Source: Zoroaster sp. YZ-2022
Lineage: Eukaryota > Echinodermata > Asteroidea > Forcipulatida > Zoroasteridae
Reading direction: 5' to 3'
Assembly (NCBI GenBank): GCA_029582265.1
Contig: CM055828.1
Location: 4,261,402-4,325,401 of the forward strand
DNA length: 64,000 bases
Both the position numbers and the translations under genes were made by a program. Below are positions 51,250-61,266 of the stretch, piece after piece. Each line of letters starts with the position of its first letter. Within the stretch, counting starts at the first letter, position 1. Below the pieces are notes generated by a model. The model searched no databases, had not been told where the DNA came from, and worked only from the letters and a program-made list of their open reading frames with translations.

Positions 51250-53900
51250 TCCCTAAATAAATTGTTTATGAAATTTCAACACAACAAATCAACTGGATAT
51301 GAAGAAAGATTCCTTGAAAATTAAACGGTGAAAAAACATATTCCTTTAAAAGTCTTTTCTCCTTCATCAATATTAAACAAATTAAGGAAATCCATCTCCC
51401 TCACATCTACCCATGGAATTGTACTATTATTATTAATATATTTTTACCGCTAGCGAAAGGTCGTCTAATGACATAGCGCGTGCCAATGCATTCAGCGTAC
51501 ACATCCGCTGCCATTGAACACTGCCATTTGTGCATCCCAATGACGTGTACTGTACAGCCAATTTTTTGACAGCTTCGACATTTTGACAACTAAAATTAGT
51601 CCATATTTTCCCCAAAATCGGTGCTATGAAATTACAAATAAAAAATATGGAATTATTCAGCAAACATACTGTAACAAAACTTACCCACTGGCATCAAAAT
51701 TGGTCGGGGCTAACCCCCTCAAAGGAGAAAATAAAAATCCCAAATTCTCTGGCGGTAGACATGTTTTCCCGATCGGCCAAACTGAGCTCGACCGCAAAGT
51801 TCACCATTGATTTTGATAAAATCTACTCGTCGGCAATTGGCTGTGTACATATTCGATTCGCCTCCCTCTGATCAGCAGTTCAAACGGCCTTTAACTTTGA
51901 GATTTTTCCGCCCATCTTGACAAACTATTTGCTAAATTAAGAGAGATTTTAAATAAACGTATTCTAAGGGATTCACATATGAGGCTTTTTGATTCCCATT
52001 TGCTTTTTCGTATGTTAAATATATTATTTACTTCGCACAACAAACGGAGGAAGTTCAATTGTTCAATTGCTAATGCTTGGCAAATCTAAATTTAGCCATT
52101 ACGCTCTATGCTAAATTTACAGCTGCGTGTAAATATGCAAAACAAGAAGTGTGATAAATAGAGGTTGGTGGCGCTATAATGTTATTTTTACATTATTTTT
52201 CAAAAACATTTTATTACGGTCGGTGCATAAAAATTACTCCCCGTTAATTTTGTTTTCAGAACATTTATCGAAGCAATGCTATCCATAGATGCCATTATAT
52301 TCATTTAATCACTAAATATTTTGTAAACAACGTTTTAATAGTAATTACCAGAATTATTAAAAAAAATACTGGTGTAAAATTTAGTATAAAAAGTGAATAT
52401 CGATCATCTTGAGAAATTATTTCGTCTGAAGTGCTTTCATCTTAGAGAAAAAAGGAATTGTAATTTTTTGACGTTTTCTTAAAATATTTGAGGGTTGAAA
52501 TACCAATATTGATAAAAATTTAAGCAAAAGTAGGATTTGCTAAGAACATACATACATATCTCCCATGTTGTGTGTAATGTACACGGCTATTTCCTGAAAT
52601 GTTTTTCATCTGAACATTGATAATATTTCTTGGTTAAATAGCAATTATGTGCCGACAAGAATTTACGAATGAGCCCACTATAATTCAGAGACATATAATA
52701 TTTACTGTTAAACCAATTTTCACGATTATTTTTGTCATTTCAAAGTTTTTTCCTTTCCTTAAGTAAAATAGCAATGGTCTGATGAAAAAAGGATACTGCC
52801 GGTAAAATAGCACAATGAAACGCAGGAGATATTTCATAAACGGGCAGATCCGAGGCTAGTCTTTAGAACAGAACACAACGCACGAAAAAACCATGCACAC
52901 AAGTGTACGTGTGGATGCTCCTTTGCCACTAGCGATCGCGTGCGTGGTCTTTTTTCGGGGCGTTGTGTTGTGTGGGTTTCCGCGTGCACTTTGACTGAAG
53001 GATTGGTGGATCCAAGATTTCAGAAGTGAGGGGGGGGGGGGGGAGACTCCAAATAAGTTTTAAAAAAACTCACAAATTGTATATTTTCAGATGACAATTT
53101 CCCTGCTCTTGGCTTAGGCCCAACATCATGGCAAAACTTTGTTTTACATTAAGCCTCAACAGTTTTGAACCGGTTTCTAACTTCGGCACATCCTCGACTC
53201 CTCCTACACCATTGTTTGAGAACACAATGGGCTTTTGTGTTTCATTGAGGGTGACTCATATCATCCCATGCATAGAAGGGCCCTGTGGGTGCTCTGAAGG
53301 CACCATTGTCAGAAGTGGAAAGTTTATGACAAGTCGATAATCGCTGAAAATTCAAAGCGCTTGAATTATGGGGTTGCTCATTGAGGTACGGTGAGGCCAT
53401 TATAAGGACTCAATTCTTATTGTGACACACAGCACAAAATAACAGAAATTTGGTAAACTGTAATTTCACAGCTTGGAAATATTATTTTATTCAATACAAA
53501 ATGCATTTCAAAGTAGCATAATTGGCACAGAAGTATTTGTTACAAAATGTGTACAAAATATAAAGAAGTATAAAAGTTTTTTTTTTATAAAAAAATCTAC
53601 AAGCAATAACTATTAAGAGTTACAAAAATAAAAAGGGAAGCTATCCACTAATAGCAGAATACAAAAATATTAATTGTCTTTTTACTGAAGAACAAAGCTT
53701 ATCTGAATACAATAGTTTTATCTGAGCTTTATAATAAGTGTCATTTAAATGCATACTGTTGATTTCTTCTGCTTTTTACTCATTCATTCACAGTTTCTGA
53801 TCAAAAACACAATTTGTTTTAATTTGTTTTGTTTTTTTAATTGGCAAACAAATGATTTATCAAAGAAATGGGAGCACATTGGACAATAATAAACCTTTTC
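51250..53900. other. No gene seen
   Basis: AT-rich sequence with one imperfect hairpin (52873-52972) and a G-run near 53028-53043. The stretch 52400-52500 is weakly related to the 80-bp-unit element. Confidence 0.55.
52873..52972. repeat. Imperfect inverted repeat
   Basis: ACACAACGCACGAAAAAACC at the left and the inverted GGTCTTTTTTCGGGGCGTTG at the right, with about 40 bp between. Probably a foldback remnant. Confidence 0.65.
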
Positions 53901-54155
53901 AGCTTGTTCTTTTGCAGGCACACAGTATTGGTAATGTTGGCCAATCTGCTTCTAAAGAGAGTATGCTTACTCATCAAGGTTGGTATAGAACAACCCAATG
54001 TTGTGTTATTAATGTGAAAAACAGTGAAAATGCATTAAGATTATTGTTCGTATTCATTCTAATGTGGAATTTACTCTTTCCTAAATTGGTAATGGCAATT
54101 ATTTCACTTTTCTTGAAAGTGACAGGACCTCTGACAAAATTATTTAAAAAAAAAA
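53900..54155. repeat. Single-copy member of the 80-bp-unit element
   Basis: AGTATTGGTAATGTTGGCCA, TGCTTCTAAAGAGAGTATGC and, further right, CTTTCTTGAAAGTGACAGGA-like words. Its reverse complement matches both the array unit and the flank at 12330-12510. Confidence 0.75.
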
Positions 54156-54444
54156 AGAAAAAAAAATTGAAACTATCAGCTTAACACCAAGTTCGCATTT
54201 TAATTTGACAATTTGTTTATTTCTGAATAACCTATTTCTATACTTTAACGAGAAGGTACAACATTGGCAATTACAAGATTATCAAAATAACAAAATAATT
54301 ATTATCTAAAAGCTTGCATGGTGTAAAGTTTGTACAAGTACCACTCCGCCTCTGAAATACTTACACCTTCAAGGTTTAACCAAGAATTTAGTACTGTTTC
54401 AAATTGTTATTTTCACAGCATATACTCACTGAAGGGCTATTATA

Positions 54445-54769
54445 TTAACCCTCATATGTACAGTGCAGTTGCCATAGAATTGTCAGACCTTTCAAAACCT
54501 AGCCTTTCAAGTTTGCTGTACTGAAGGGTTTTGAAAGGTGAGAAAACTGTCTGACAAAAGGTACCTATGAAAGGTTTCGAAAGGTGAAACAACTCTCTAA
54601 ACAAACTGGTGTTGAAATGTTTCAATACCTTTCAAAGGGTATTGAAAGGTGTGGTAGTTCAGTAGCAACAAATTCTGGAGGGTTTTAAAGGGTTCATAAT
54701 TATTGATAGCCATTTTGCCAGTAAGCAGATTTTGAAAGGTTTTGAAAGGTCAAACCATAGGAGGGTTAA
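54445..54769. mobile_element. TTAA-flanked MITE, CCCTC family (copy 3)
   Basis: TTAA-CCCTCATATG ... CATAGGAGGG-TTAA. The inside consists of more than ten permuted GAAAGGT/ACCTTTC words in both orientations. Confidence 0.8.
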
Positions 54770-55727
54770 ACTATTTTCAAATATGCCAAAACAATGATCT
54801 TCAGGAACTGGGTAATACTTTGGCCTCAAACTTTTACAACAATAAACACTATATGTATGTCTGCAATTAAGAAGATCCTCTAAAGTATTAGATGAATTAT
54901 TTTTCGCTAAATGCCTCCCTCTATCTCTTCGCTCGTTGCTCCAAATTCTATCAGGCATACGTCTTGATTTCCATTTTTTAGTTGAATAATCTTGTGATCT
55001 CACATGCTCCAACCTAGAGCTAAAGCTTGGGGTTGGAAACATAAAACTACAGGACATGGGAATAAATTTAGGGGGGGGAAAACGCACCAGGTACACAGAC
55101 TGGGAAGAAAAATACAGCAAGTACCACCACCGAGAGGAACTGGAAGTGTTAGCCACAAAGAACATATTTTTCAAGGGAATGTTAATTTTCCAAAAGGTAC
55201 CCACAAATTTGTTATTCAGATAGAGAATAGAATGTGACACTTCTCAACTCGGTGTGTTTGCGGCCGTTTATTTGGAATTCATTTTTTGAGAGAATGTCAT
55301 TCATGTCTTTGTCATGGCTCTGCATGATTCACTCGATAAGCTTTTGGAGTTCTCCGTCGTCTTTCATTTTACCAATGCCATTTTCAAAAAGGAAATTCCT
55401 TATCTGGAGTCCTAACCAAATCATGAAATTCATTGTTATCAAAGATGGTTTGAAAGACAGACAGATGGACAGATTGATGGATGTAAAAGTTCAGTTTTAA
55501 TGTAAATCATCAATGTGTGTGCTAGTAATGTGTCCAGGAAAGACCAATAGGTTAAGGGTGAAACGGGAAAAACAAAAAATTATAAAGAGAGAAACAAGAG
55601 AGAACAACAAAAGAAAAACAAAACCAAAGTGATGCTGTACCAAAAGAAAAAAACCACAGGTTAGGCCCGCCAAAACAAACTTCAGTTTCTGGTCATATGT
55701 CAGCTTCAAAATCGGTGTGATGACGCA

Positions 55728-55785
55728 TTTTTTTTGTTTTTTTGTTTTTTGTTTGTTTGTTTGTTTGTTTGTTGTTTTTTTGCCA
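55728..55785. repeat. T-rich (GTTT)n microsatellite
   Basis: Runs of T with regular G, becoming (GTTT)n at 55749-55774. Confidence 0.9.
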
Positions 55786-55929
55786 ACCAGTGAAATACAT
55801 GATACATGTTTATTGGAACAGACAAAATTTCCCATACACAAATTATGGTGGCTAAGATAGGCAGCACAATCGGGCAAACGTTCATACTCCTATGTAAAAA
55901 ACTCAATTAAAACACAGTGCGGCAGAATT

Positions 55930-56015
55930 CTAAGTAAGACTAATTGCGGTGACACCATGTGGAATCTCAATTGAGTAGTAATTAGTTCTGAAAAGAACTG
56001 GAGGTACAACTCTAA
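55930..56015. repeat. Partial foldback of the GGTGACACCATGTGG family
   Basis: TAAGTAAGACTAATTGCGGT, CACCATGTGGAATCTCAATT and TTCTGAAAAGAACTGG match the left arm of 51079-51220; the right arm is missing. Confidence 0.8.
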
Positions 56016-56031
56016 TTCAGGTACAGAATTC

Positions 56032-56136
56032 TAATCGATCCAGCAATTTTGGCTGCAATTGAACATCGTTTCAAAACCAAAAATGCAGACGTGCGGCGGG
56101 TCTGAAGTGACGCGTGTGGAGACCAGTAACTGGAGA
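56032..56136. repeat. Dispersed repeat shared with 35468-35590 (copy 2)
   Basis: AATCGATCCAGCAATTTTGG, GAACATCGTTTCA and GGTCTGAAGTGACGCG. It lies immediately downstream of the FKBP stop and probably overlaps or borders its 3' UTR. Confidence 0.8.
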
Positions 56137-56142
56137 CTTTTT

Positions 56143-56148
56143 TTTAAT
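56143..56148 (-). promoter_or_regulatory. Possible polyadenylation signal (ATTAAA) of the FKBP gene
   Basis: ATTAAA lies 28 nt past the stop. An AATAAA at 55814-55809 is an alternative. Either may be used. Confidence 0.35.
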
Positions 56149-56176
56149 GGCCTTAGGGAGAGAAAAAAAAAATTGA

Positions 56177-56329
56177 TCAAAATTCATCATGGTTATGCTT
56201 TGGTCCTTGGAATTCATCAAATGATATGAGGCCATCCTCATCCTTGTCTTGGGACTCAAACATCATTCTGAGGATGTCCTCAACTGTTCTGTCTTTCGGG
56301 TAACCGTCTTTTGTAAAGTATGCCTCGAC
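56177..56329 (-). CDS. FKBP gene, exon 4 (EF-hand 2 and HDEF)
   Basis: The acceptor ATGAGCCAG joins EE-VEAYF as in FKBP14 (DEVKAYL). The exon encodes FESQDKDEDGLISFDEF and the HNHDEF end, with TGA at 56179-56177. Confidence 0.93.
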   Translation of the reverse strand, partial: VEAYFTKDGYPKDRTVEDILRMMFESQDKDEDGLISFDEFQGPKHNHDEF

Positions 56330-58274
56330 CTGGCTCATCGAGAAGATTGATAATGCAGGGGGCGGGGGAAGGAGAAATGGGGGAAGGAGAAATGGAGGAA
56401 TGGGATGGGGGAATGGAAGAGAGAGAGAGGGGGGGGGGGTTATCGGTAAGCAAATTAGGAATGAATCGGAATTTAAGGATTGAGATGATGAGATGTTAAT
56501 GTAGTAGGGTTAACAGAGGGATTGGAAAATGGATGAAGGAAATTATTCCATGATAGAAAAACAATGAAGAGGAAGAATATGACAGATAGGAATTGATGCA
56601 AATAAGAGAATTAGATTGAAAAGGGATGTGGGAATAAGATTGGGAATAACATGCATAATGAGATAGAGCAGAAACGCAGATATATTAAATCAGAAATAAA
56701 TAAACAGAAGGGGAAATATTGCACAAACAATGTGATTAACCAGACAACAGAACAAGAAGAAAAGTTTAAAAACAAGGCAAGTATGGGGGGAAAAACAGGA
56801 AAATTGTTTAAAAATTGCAATTTATTATTTCATTCATATTAGCAATGATAAATAAAATGGAACACATGGTAAGTGATCGGGGGGGCGGATCCAGGATTTT
56901 AAGGGGGTCCAGATGGTGGGAATTAATTTCATTGTGACGCAGACTACTCCAAAGCATTTTTTTTTTTAAAGAATTGTTTGAAATCTTTTGTTAAAATGTC
57001 TTTTGGAAGCTTAAATTTTTTTTAACCCTCCTACTACTACAAAATCAGTCAAAATGTTGATATACTTGCCAAGGTATATCTAGTGCACTTAAAAGTCAAA
57101 CACTGTCAAATCTTACATGTAGTAAGTACATTTACAGGTCAAAATGAGTCGATCGTTTTTGACTGGTAAAAGCATTGTCTGGTATTGTTCAGGGTGGTCA
57201 AAAATGCCCCTGTGTGCACATTTGGGTCAACAGTCAAAACAGGCAGTTGACTGATTTTGACCTCTGTAGCAACATCCCACTAAAGTGCAGCTATAGTAGG
57301 AGGGTTTTAATGAAGGTGAACAAAAAATCATAAAAATGGCTGCCCAAGGGGTGATGGGGGGGGGGGGGGGGTCAGGAACCCTTGCTCTCCCCATTTGGAT
57401 CTGCCACGGATAACACTAAACAAATTAATTAAGCATGCTGTTTTTTTCACAGACACTCGGAAAGCACTGAGCATACAGTGCTATACACACGTCGGTGTAG
57501 GGCAAAACTAAATCAATTGTTTATCTCCCGACGCAAGAATTTCACCAATCTATAAGCATGCTGTTGTCAAAAGTAGACACACAATGAATATTTAGTCATC
57601 AATGACGGGCCAATCACCGAGGAGCACAGCATTACTCATGCAAGGTCACCGGGTAAGGTCAATTTAATGGATGGCTGCATAGCTCATGAATGGAAAGCTT
57701 CAGGTGTAGATTTGAACAGGCCATGGTATTATCATAGAGCAAGGACCTACATTCATAGGCTCTATGGTATAATGTGGACTTTCTGTGCAATAAAAAATGT
57801 GATTATTCCAAGGTTTAGTGGTCCCAACACAAACTTTGCTGTACATTTTAAAACGTGGACCTATTAAAAACTACTACAAGTTTTCTTTAAATGTAGCTAT
57901 AGCAATGACAAATTTGACTCCTTTAACAAGAGCCTGATGAAGCATTCTATACCAATTTTCACAATTTGCCCTCAGGAACCTATTGAATACAAATATGAAA
58001 ATGTCCACAATATGCTCAATAAAAATTGTTTACAAGTTTTTTCCAATATAATATACAAGACTTGAAGACTTAATTGCAGCGTATTATTTTGAGATTTCCC
58101 TTAGCCTTTTCTCTTTGAACAATATATTTAAATAACCCCCCACCACTCCCCCCCAAAAAATGAAGCATGAGGCAAATTCTGAAACTGAAATGTTACATCT
58201 GCCCTTTCCCCTACCAATTTGAAATACTCACAGTTTAAATTCTCATAAAAACATTTATAAGCAATTTTGACATC

Positions 58275-58314
<40 letters not shown>

Positions 58315-61266
58315 CTGCCTTTCAGAGGAGGGTAAAAAGAATGAATATTTACAAAAAGCACCCCAACCTCAAAATTGGGACAATAAACTACCCACCTCTT
58401 CTCTGGTAAGATGCTCATTCTTGTCTTCATCCATCAAATCAAATATATTTGATGGTTTGGTGTCTTGAATAGATCTTACCGTTACCACGTAGATTGCCTC
58501 CCTGTCCCTCTTGGGTTGTTTAAGGCCTTACCAAGAAATCAGTATAAATATAAGTTACATATAAATATGTTTGGATAGATAAACTACACCTATGTAAACC
58601 ATAAATACAAATTATACCAACTACTCAAAGGTACAAATGTTTTTTTAACGTTTGACTTTTAATCATGGGCTTAGATTTAATTTGTGGGAAGATGGTGTGG
58701 GGAGGAGGGAGAATATTTTGTGTTTGTTCTTTCAAACAGAATATTTGGGGTAACTTTAGTTTATTTTGTTGTTTTATTAACCCTAACTACACCAAACCAT
58801 TCAAACTCCCAACACATAGTATTATCCAGAGGGGTGTCTGGGTGTCTTTTGGACACCCAGAGGGGTGTCTGGGTGTCTTTTGGACACCCTATTTTATCTG
58901 TCATTTACATGTAAAAGTATTGTAAGTCAACAATTTGGACACCCTGTTTTGAAATTTCCAGCAAATTTGGACACCCTAATTCTAAATCCTGGCTAAGACC
59001 AACAGCAGGGTTTGTTGGATTCCTGTTGATGGACTTGGTACTGTATAGCCCTGACATGGGTGTCTCCGGGTGTTACTGCATGGTGTTGGATTTTGGCAGA
59101 TTCAGAAAGGTTCTTAGCCAAAATAGCTAGGGGGTTGGGGTTAATGTGAACTTATTATCGTATTATCGGAATATTCACAACTCTCAAATCTTGGTCACGA
59201 ACTTGATTTGCTCGACAATATTTTAATAACTTATATACAATGTAATGTGCCAAGAGTACTTTATGATATCATGCCATGGCCATCTTGGTCAGATTCCCTG
59301 TATGCAGATGTACTATCATAGTGCTGAGTCTTACAAGGGGCCAGCCTATTTTCCTGCCCGCCTCGGTTTGGTCATGTAGATTTGTATGGAAGAAAAGCAA
59401 CTGGGTTTAGAGAGATGTCACTTACCATGATTAGGGTCGACTTCCATCAAGGGTCCAGGTTGGATGGTAATCTCTCGTTGTTCCCCGACACAAACTTCCT
59501 TTAGCCCTTCTACAAGTCCAGGTAGTTTCATATCACCACCAACTTCTACCATCAGTGGTCTATTTCTTGTTTGACTTATAAAAATTGTAAAATGGATGTT
59601 GTAAATGAAACTGAAAAAATAAAAAATATTTATAACCAGAATATTGTCAGAACTTTAAATACTTTCTTGAATTGCAGGCCTATTTAGTATTATTGATTTT
59701 AAACATGTGACTCTTTTTTAGTAAAATTTAATGTAAAAATATATCATGATTCATTTTAGAATCATTTTAATGAAAATTTCTCCTCTAAATTTATTTTGCA
59801 AATCTAAATTAATAAATTTAGATTTTTGAGGACTGGAATGTTCATGTAGATTGTTTGCTTGCCTTGTCCACAGATTAAAATAATTTTTGTTTTTAAATTG
59901 TTGTGGTCCGGTTGCATTTTGTATTATTTGTTATTACAAAACCTTTTAAAACAAGTTTTAACAATGTTTAAATGGTTATAACTAAATTATGTATACTACT
60001 CAAAACAATTTAGGGAACACTGGATTTTTAACATCAAATAGGTTTGAAATGTTCCATGAACCGGGATTTTCATTTGCAACCCCCTCTCTCTTTCAGTAGT
60101 CATGTCATGAAATGTGTAAGGCCAAGAGAATGAAAGTCATAGATTTGCGTCCGGGAAATTTCGAAAACACATGAGGCTTTTTTCATTATTCATTATTTCC
60201 ATTGATCATTAATAACAGTGCAATCACAAGATGTTTCTTCTAATTTGACGTGTCGCCGTACGTATGGTTGCCTGTGTACGTACGTGCATCATTATACGTG
60301 CAGGCCGCACACACAGGCCTGAGATACATGTACAAAGGCTCAACAGCGAACGTGTTGTGCATGTGAAGGCGGTACAGTTGCAGGTGCGGATCGGACGGAG
60401 TTTACCATGCAGTTTTTTTTTAGTGCGATGCGACCTTTTTTGTGAACGACGTACGCGGGACTAAGACTGTAAGAGAACATGTGCTAATGATTATAGTGCA
60501 CATACAATGTACTGGTGGAAATTTGGTAAAAACTTCGTTTTACTGATGTGGATGATTTGGAACTAAATTTGTTTGGTGGAAATACCTTTTTTGTGCAAAT
60601 AATGAAAAATTTAGGCGGTAGCTTTCGGGACATGCGGGCGGTGGACGCAAATCTATGACTTTCATTCTCATGGCCTAATCACTACATGCATCCTTTATCA
60701 TCTGTTTCATTGTGCAGTTGTTTCTCATCAATTCTGTGAAACATTGTGTTTATCTGAAATAAATGATCTTGCTTTAACCTCCATGCTTTAACTGAGATTA
60801 TTCCGGTGTTCCCTAAATTGTTTTGAGTAGTATACTTTTTGTATTCCCCTTTATTCACTAATTTCCTTGATTTTTTTCTCATTACAAAAATGGTGATTAA
60901 TTATATGCTGTTGATATGGTTGAGCATGTTTAAGAGGAAAAGGTCTAGCCCTAAAACAAAATAAAATACCTACGTGGAATCAAATCTTTCGTAACCACTT
61001 CCGTCATCTTTCATCTGTGTTGCAACAAATTCCAGCTCAAGCCAATTCCCGGGTCCAGGAGCTCTCACGCACGTGTCCTGTCGGCTCAAACGTTTGACCG
61101 TGACGCCCTCAGGAAAGACCGTCAGCCGGGGATACGGTTGAGCATTTTGCGTCTGGGCCTCGCCTTGTGGGTCGGCATCTTCCTCTCCGTCGGGAACCGC
61201 TGATGAGGACGCAACGAAGAACGTGAATATCACACATATAACTACGAGAAAATACCGGGTCTTCAT
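56177..61266 (-). CDS. ER-resident FKBP7/FKBP14-like protein with two EF-hands and HDEF tail, 4 exons, 241 aa
   Basis: Exons 61266..60974, 59574..59426, 58526..58396 and 56329..56177 join in frame (726 nt). Layout: signal peptide (1-23), an acidic Gln-rich linker (24-44), an FKBP fold (about 50-168) with FDST (95-98), GLVEGLKEVCVGEQREITI (117-135) and a final strand AIYVVTVRSI, then EF-hand 1 (loop 180-191), EF-hand 2 (loop D219-E230, all ligand positions good) and C-terminal HNHDEF, an HDEL-type ER retention signal. FKBP7 and FKBP14 are ER lumen prolyl isomerases acting with BiP and on procollagen. The usual pocket Trp (GW-D/E-GL) is L118 and the usual 80s-loop Tyr is absent, so catalysis may be weak. 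It matches the FKBP7/14 group but I cannot say which. Confidence 0.92.
56330..58395 (-). other. FKBP intron 3
   Basis: This intron contains a purine-rich GGGGAAGGAGAAATGG stretch (56356-56440), the MITE at 57022-57310, G-runs and an A32 run at 58279-58310. No other exon is seen. Confidence 0.75.
57022..57310. mobile_element. TTAA-flanked MITE, CCCTCCTA family (copy 4), FKBP intron 3
   Basis: TTAA-CCCTCCTACTACT ... ATAGTAGGAGGGTT-TTAA. The interior is based on GGTCAAAA/TTTTGACC words. A truncated copy lies at 15515-15684. Confidence 0.85.
58396..58526 (-). CDS. FKBP gene, exon 3
   Basis: This exon encodes the last FKBP strand and EF-hand 1 (NIFDLMDEDKNEHLTREE). The acceptor is TTCTTGGTAAG and the donor GAG|GTGGGT. 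Confidence 0.9.
58777..59144. mobile_element. TTAA-flanked MITE, CCCTAACC family (copy 5), FKBP intron 2
   Basis: TTAA-CCCTAACTAC ... GGGGGTTGGGG-TTAA. The right part matches copy 1 (GGATTTTGGCAGATTCAGAA, GGTTCTTAGCCAAAA). It holds an extra tandem block of GGGTGTCTTTTGGACACCC (58828-58889). Confidence 0.75.
59426..59574 (-). CDS. FKBP gene, exon 2
   Basis: This exon encodes QTRNRPLMVEVGGDMKLPGL and the core FKBP strand ITIQPG (99-147). The acceptor is TTTTTATAAG and the donor ATG|GTAAGT. Confidence 0.93.
59992..60835. mobile_element. TIR transposon with TA flanks, FKBP intron 1
   Basis: The ends TACTACTCAAAACAATTTAG then GGAACAC are perfectly inverted at the right side (about 60804-60833). 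A second, inner inverted pair of about 34 bp, containing GAATGAAAGTCATAGATTTG then CGTCC, lies at 60119-60152 and 60643-60677. TA flanks suggest the Tc1/mariner group. No transposase is seen. Confidence 0.85.
60974..61266 (-). CDS. FKBP gene, exon 1
   Basis: This exon encodes the signal peptide, acidic linker and first FKBP strands to GYERFDS. The donor AC|GTAGGT was chosen over the next GT because the latter would include a stop. Confidence 0.9.

Noticed and set aside
60264..60882. Open frames inside FKBP intron 1
   Set aside because: They lie within a TIR element bounded by perfect inverted ends; no transposase motif could be recognised in them.
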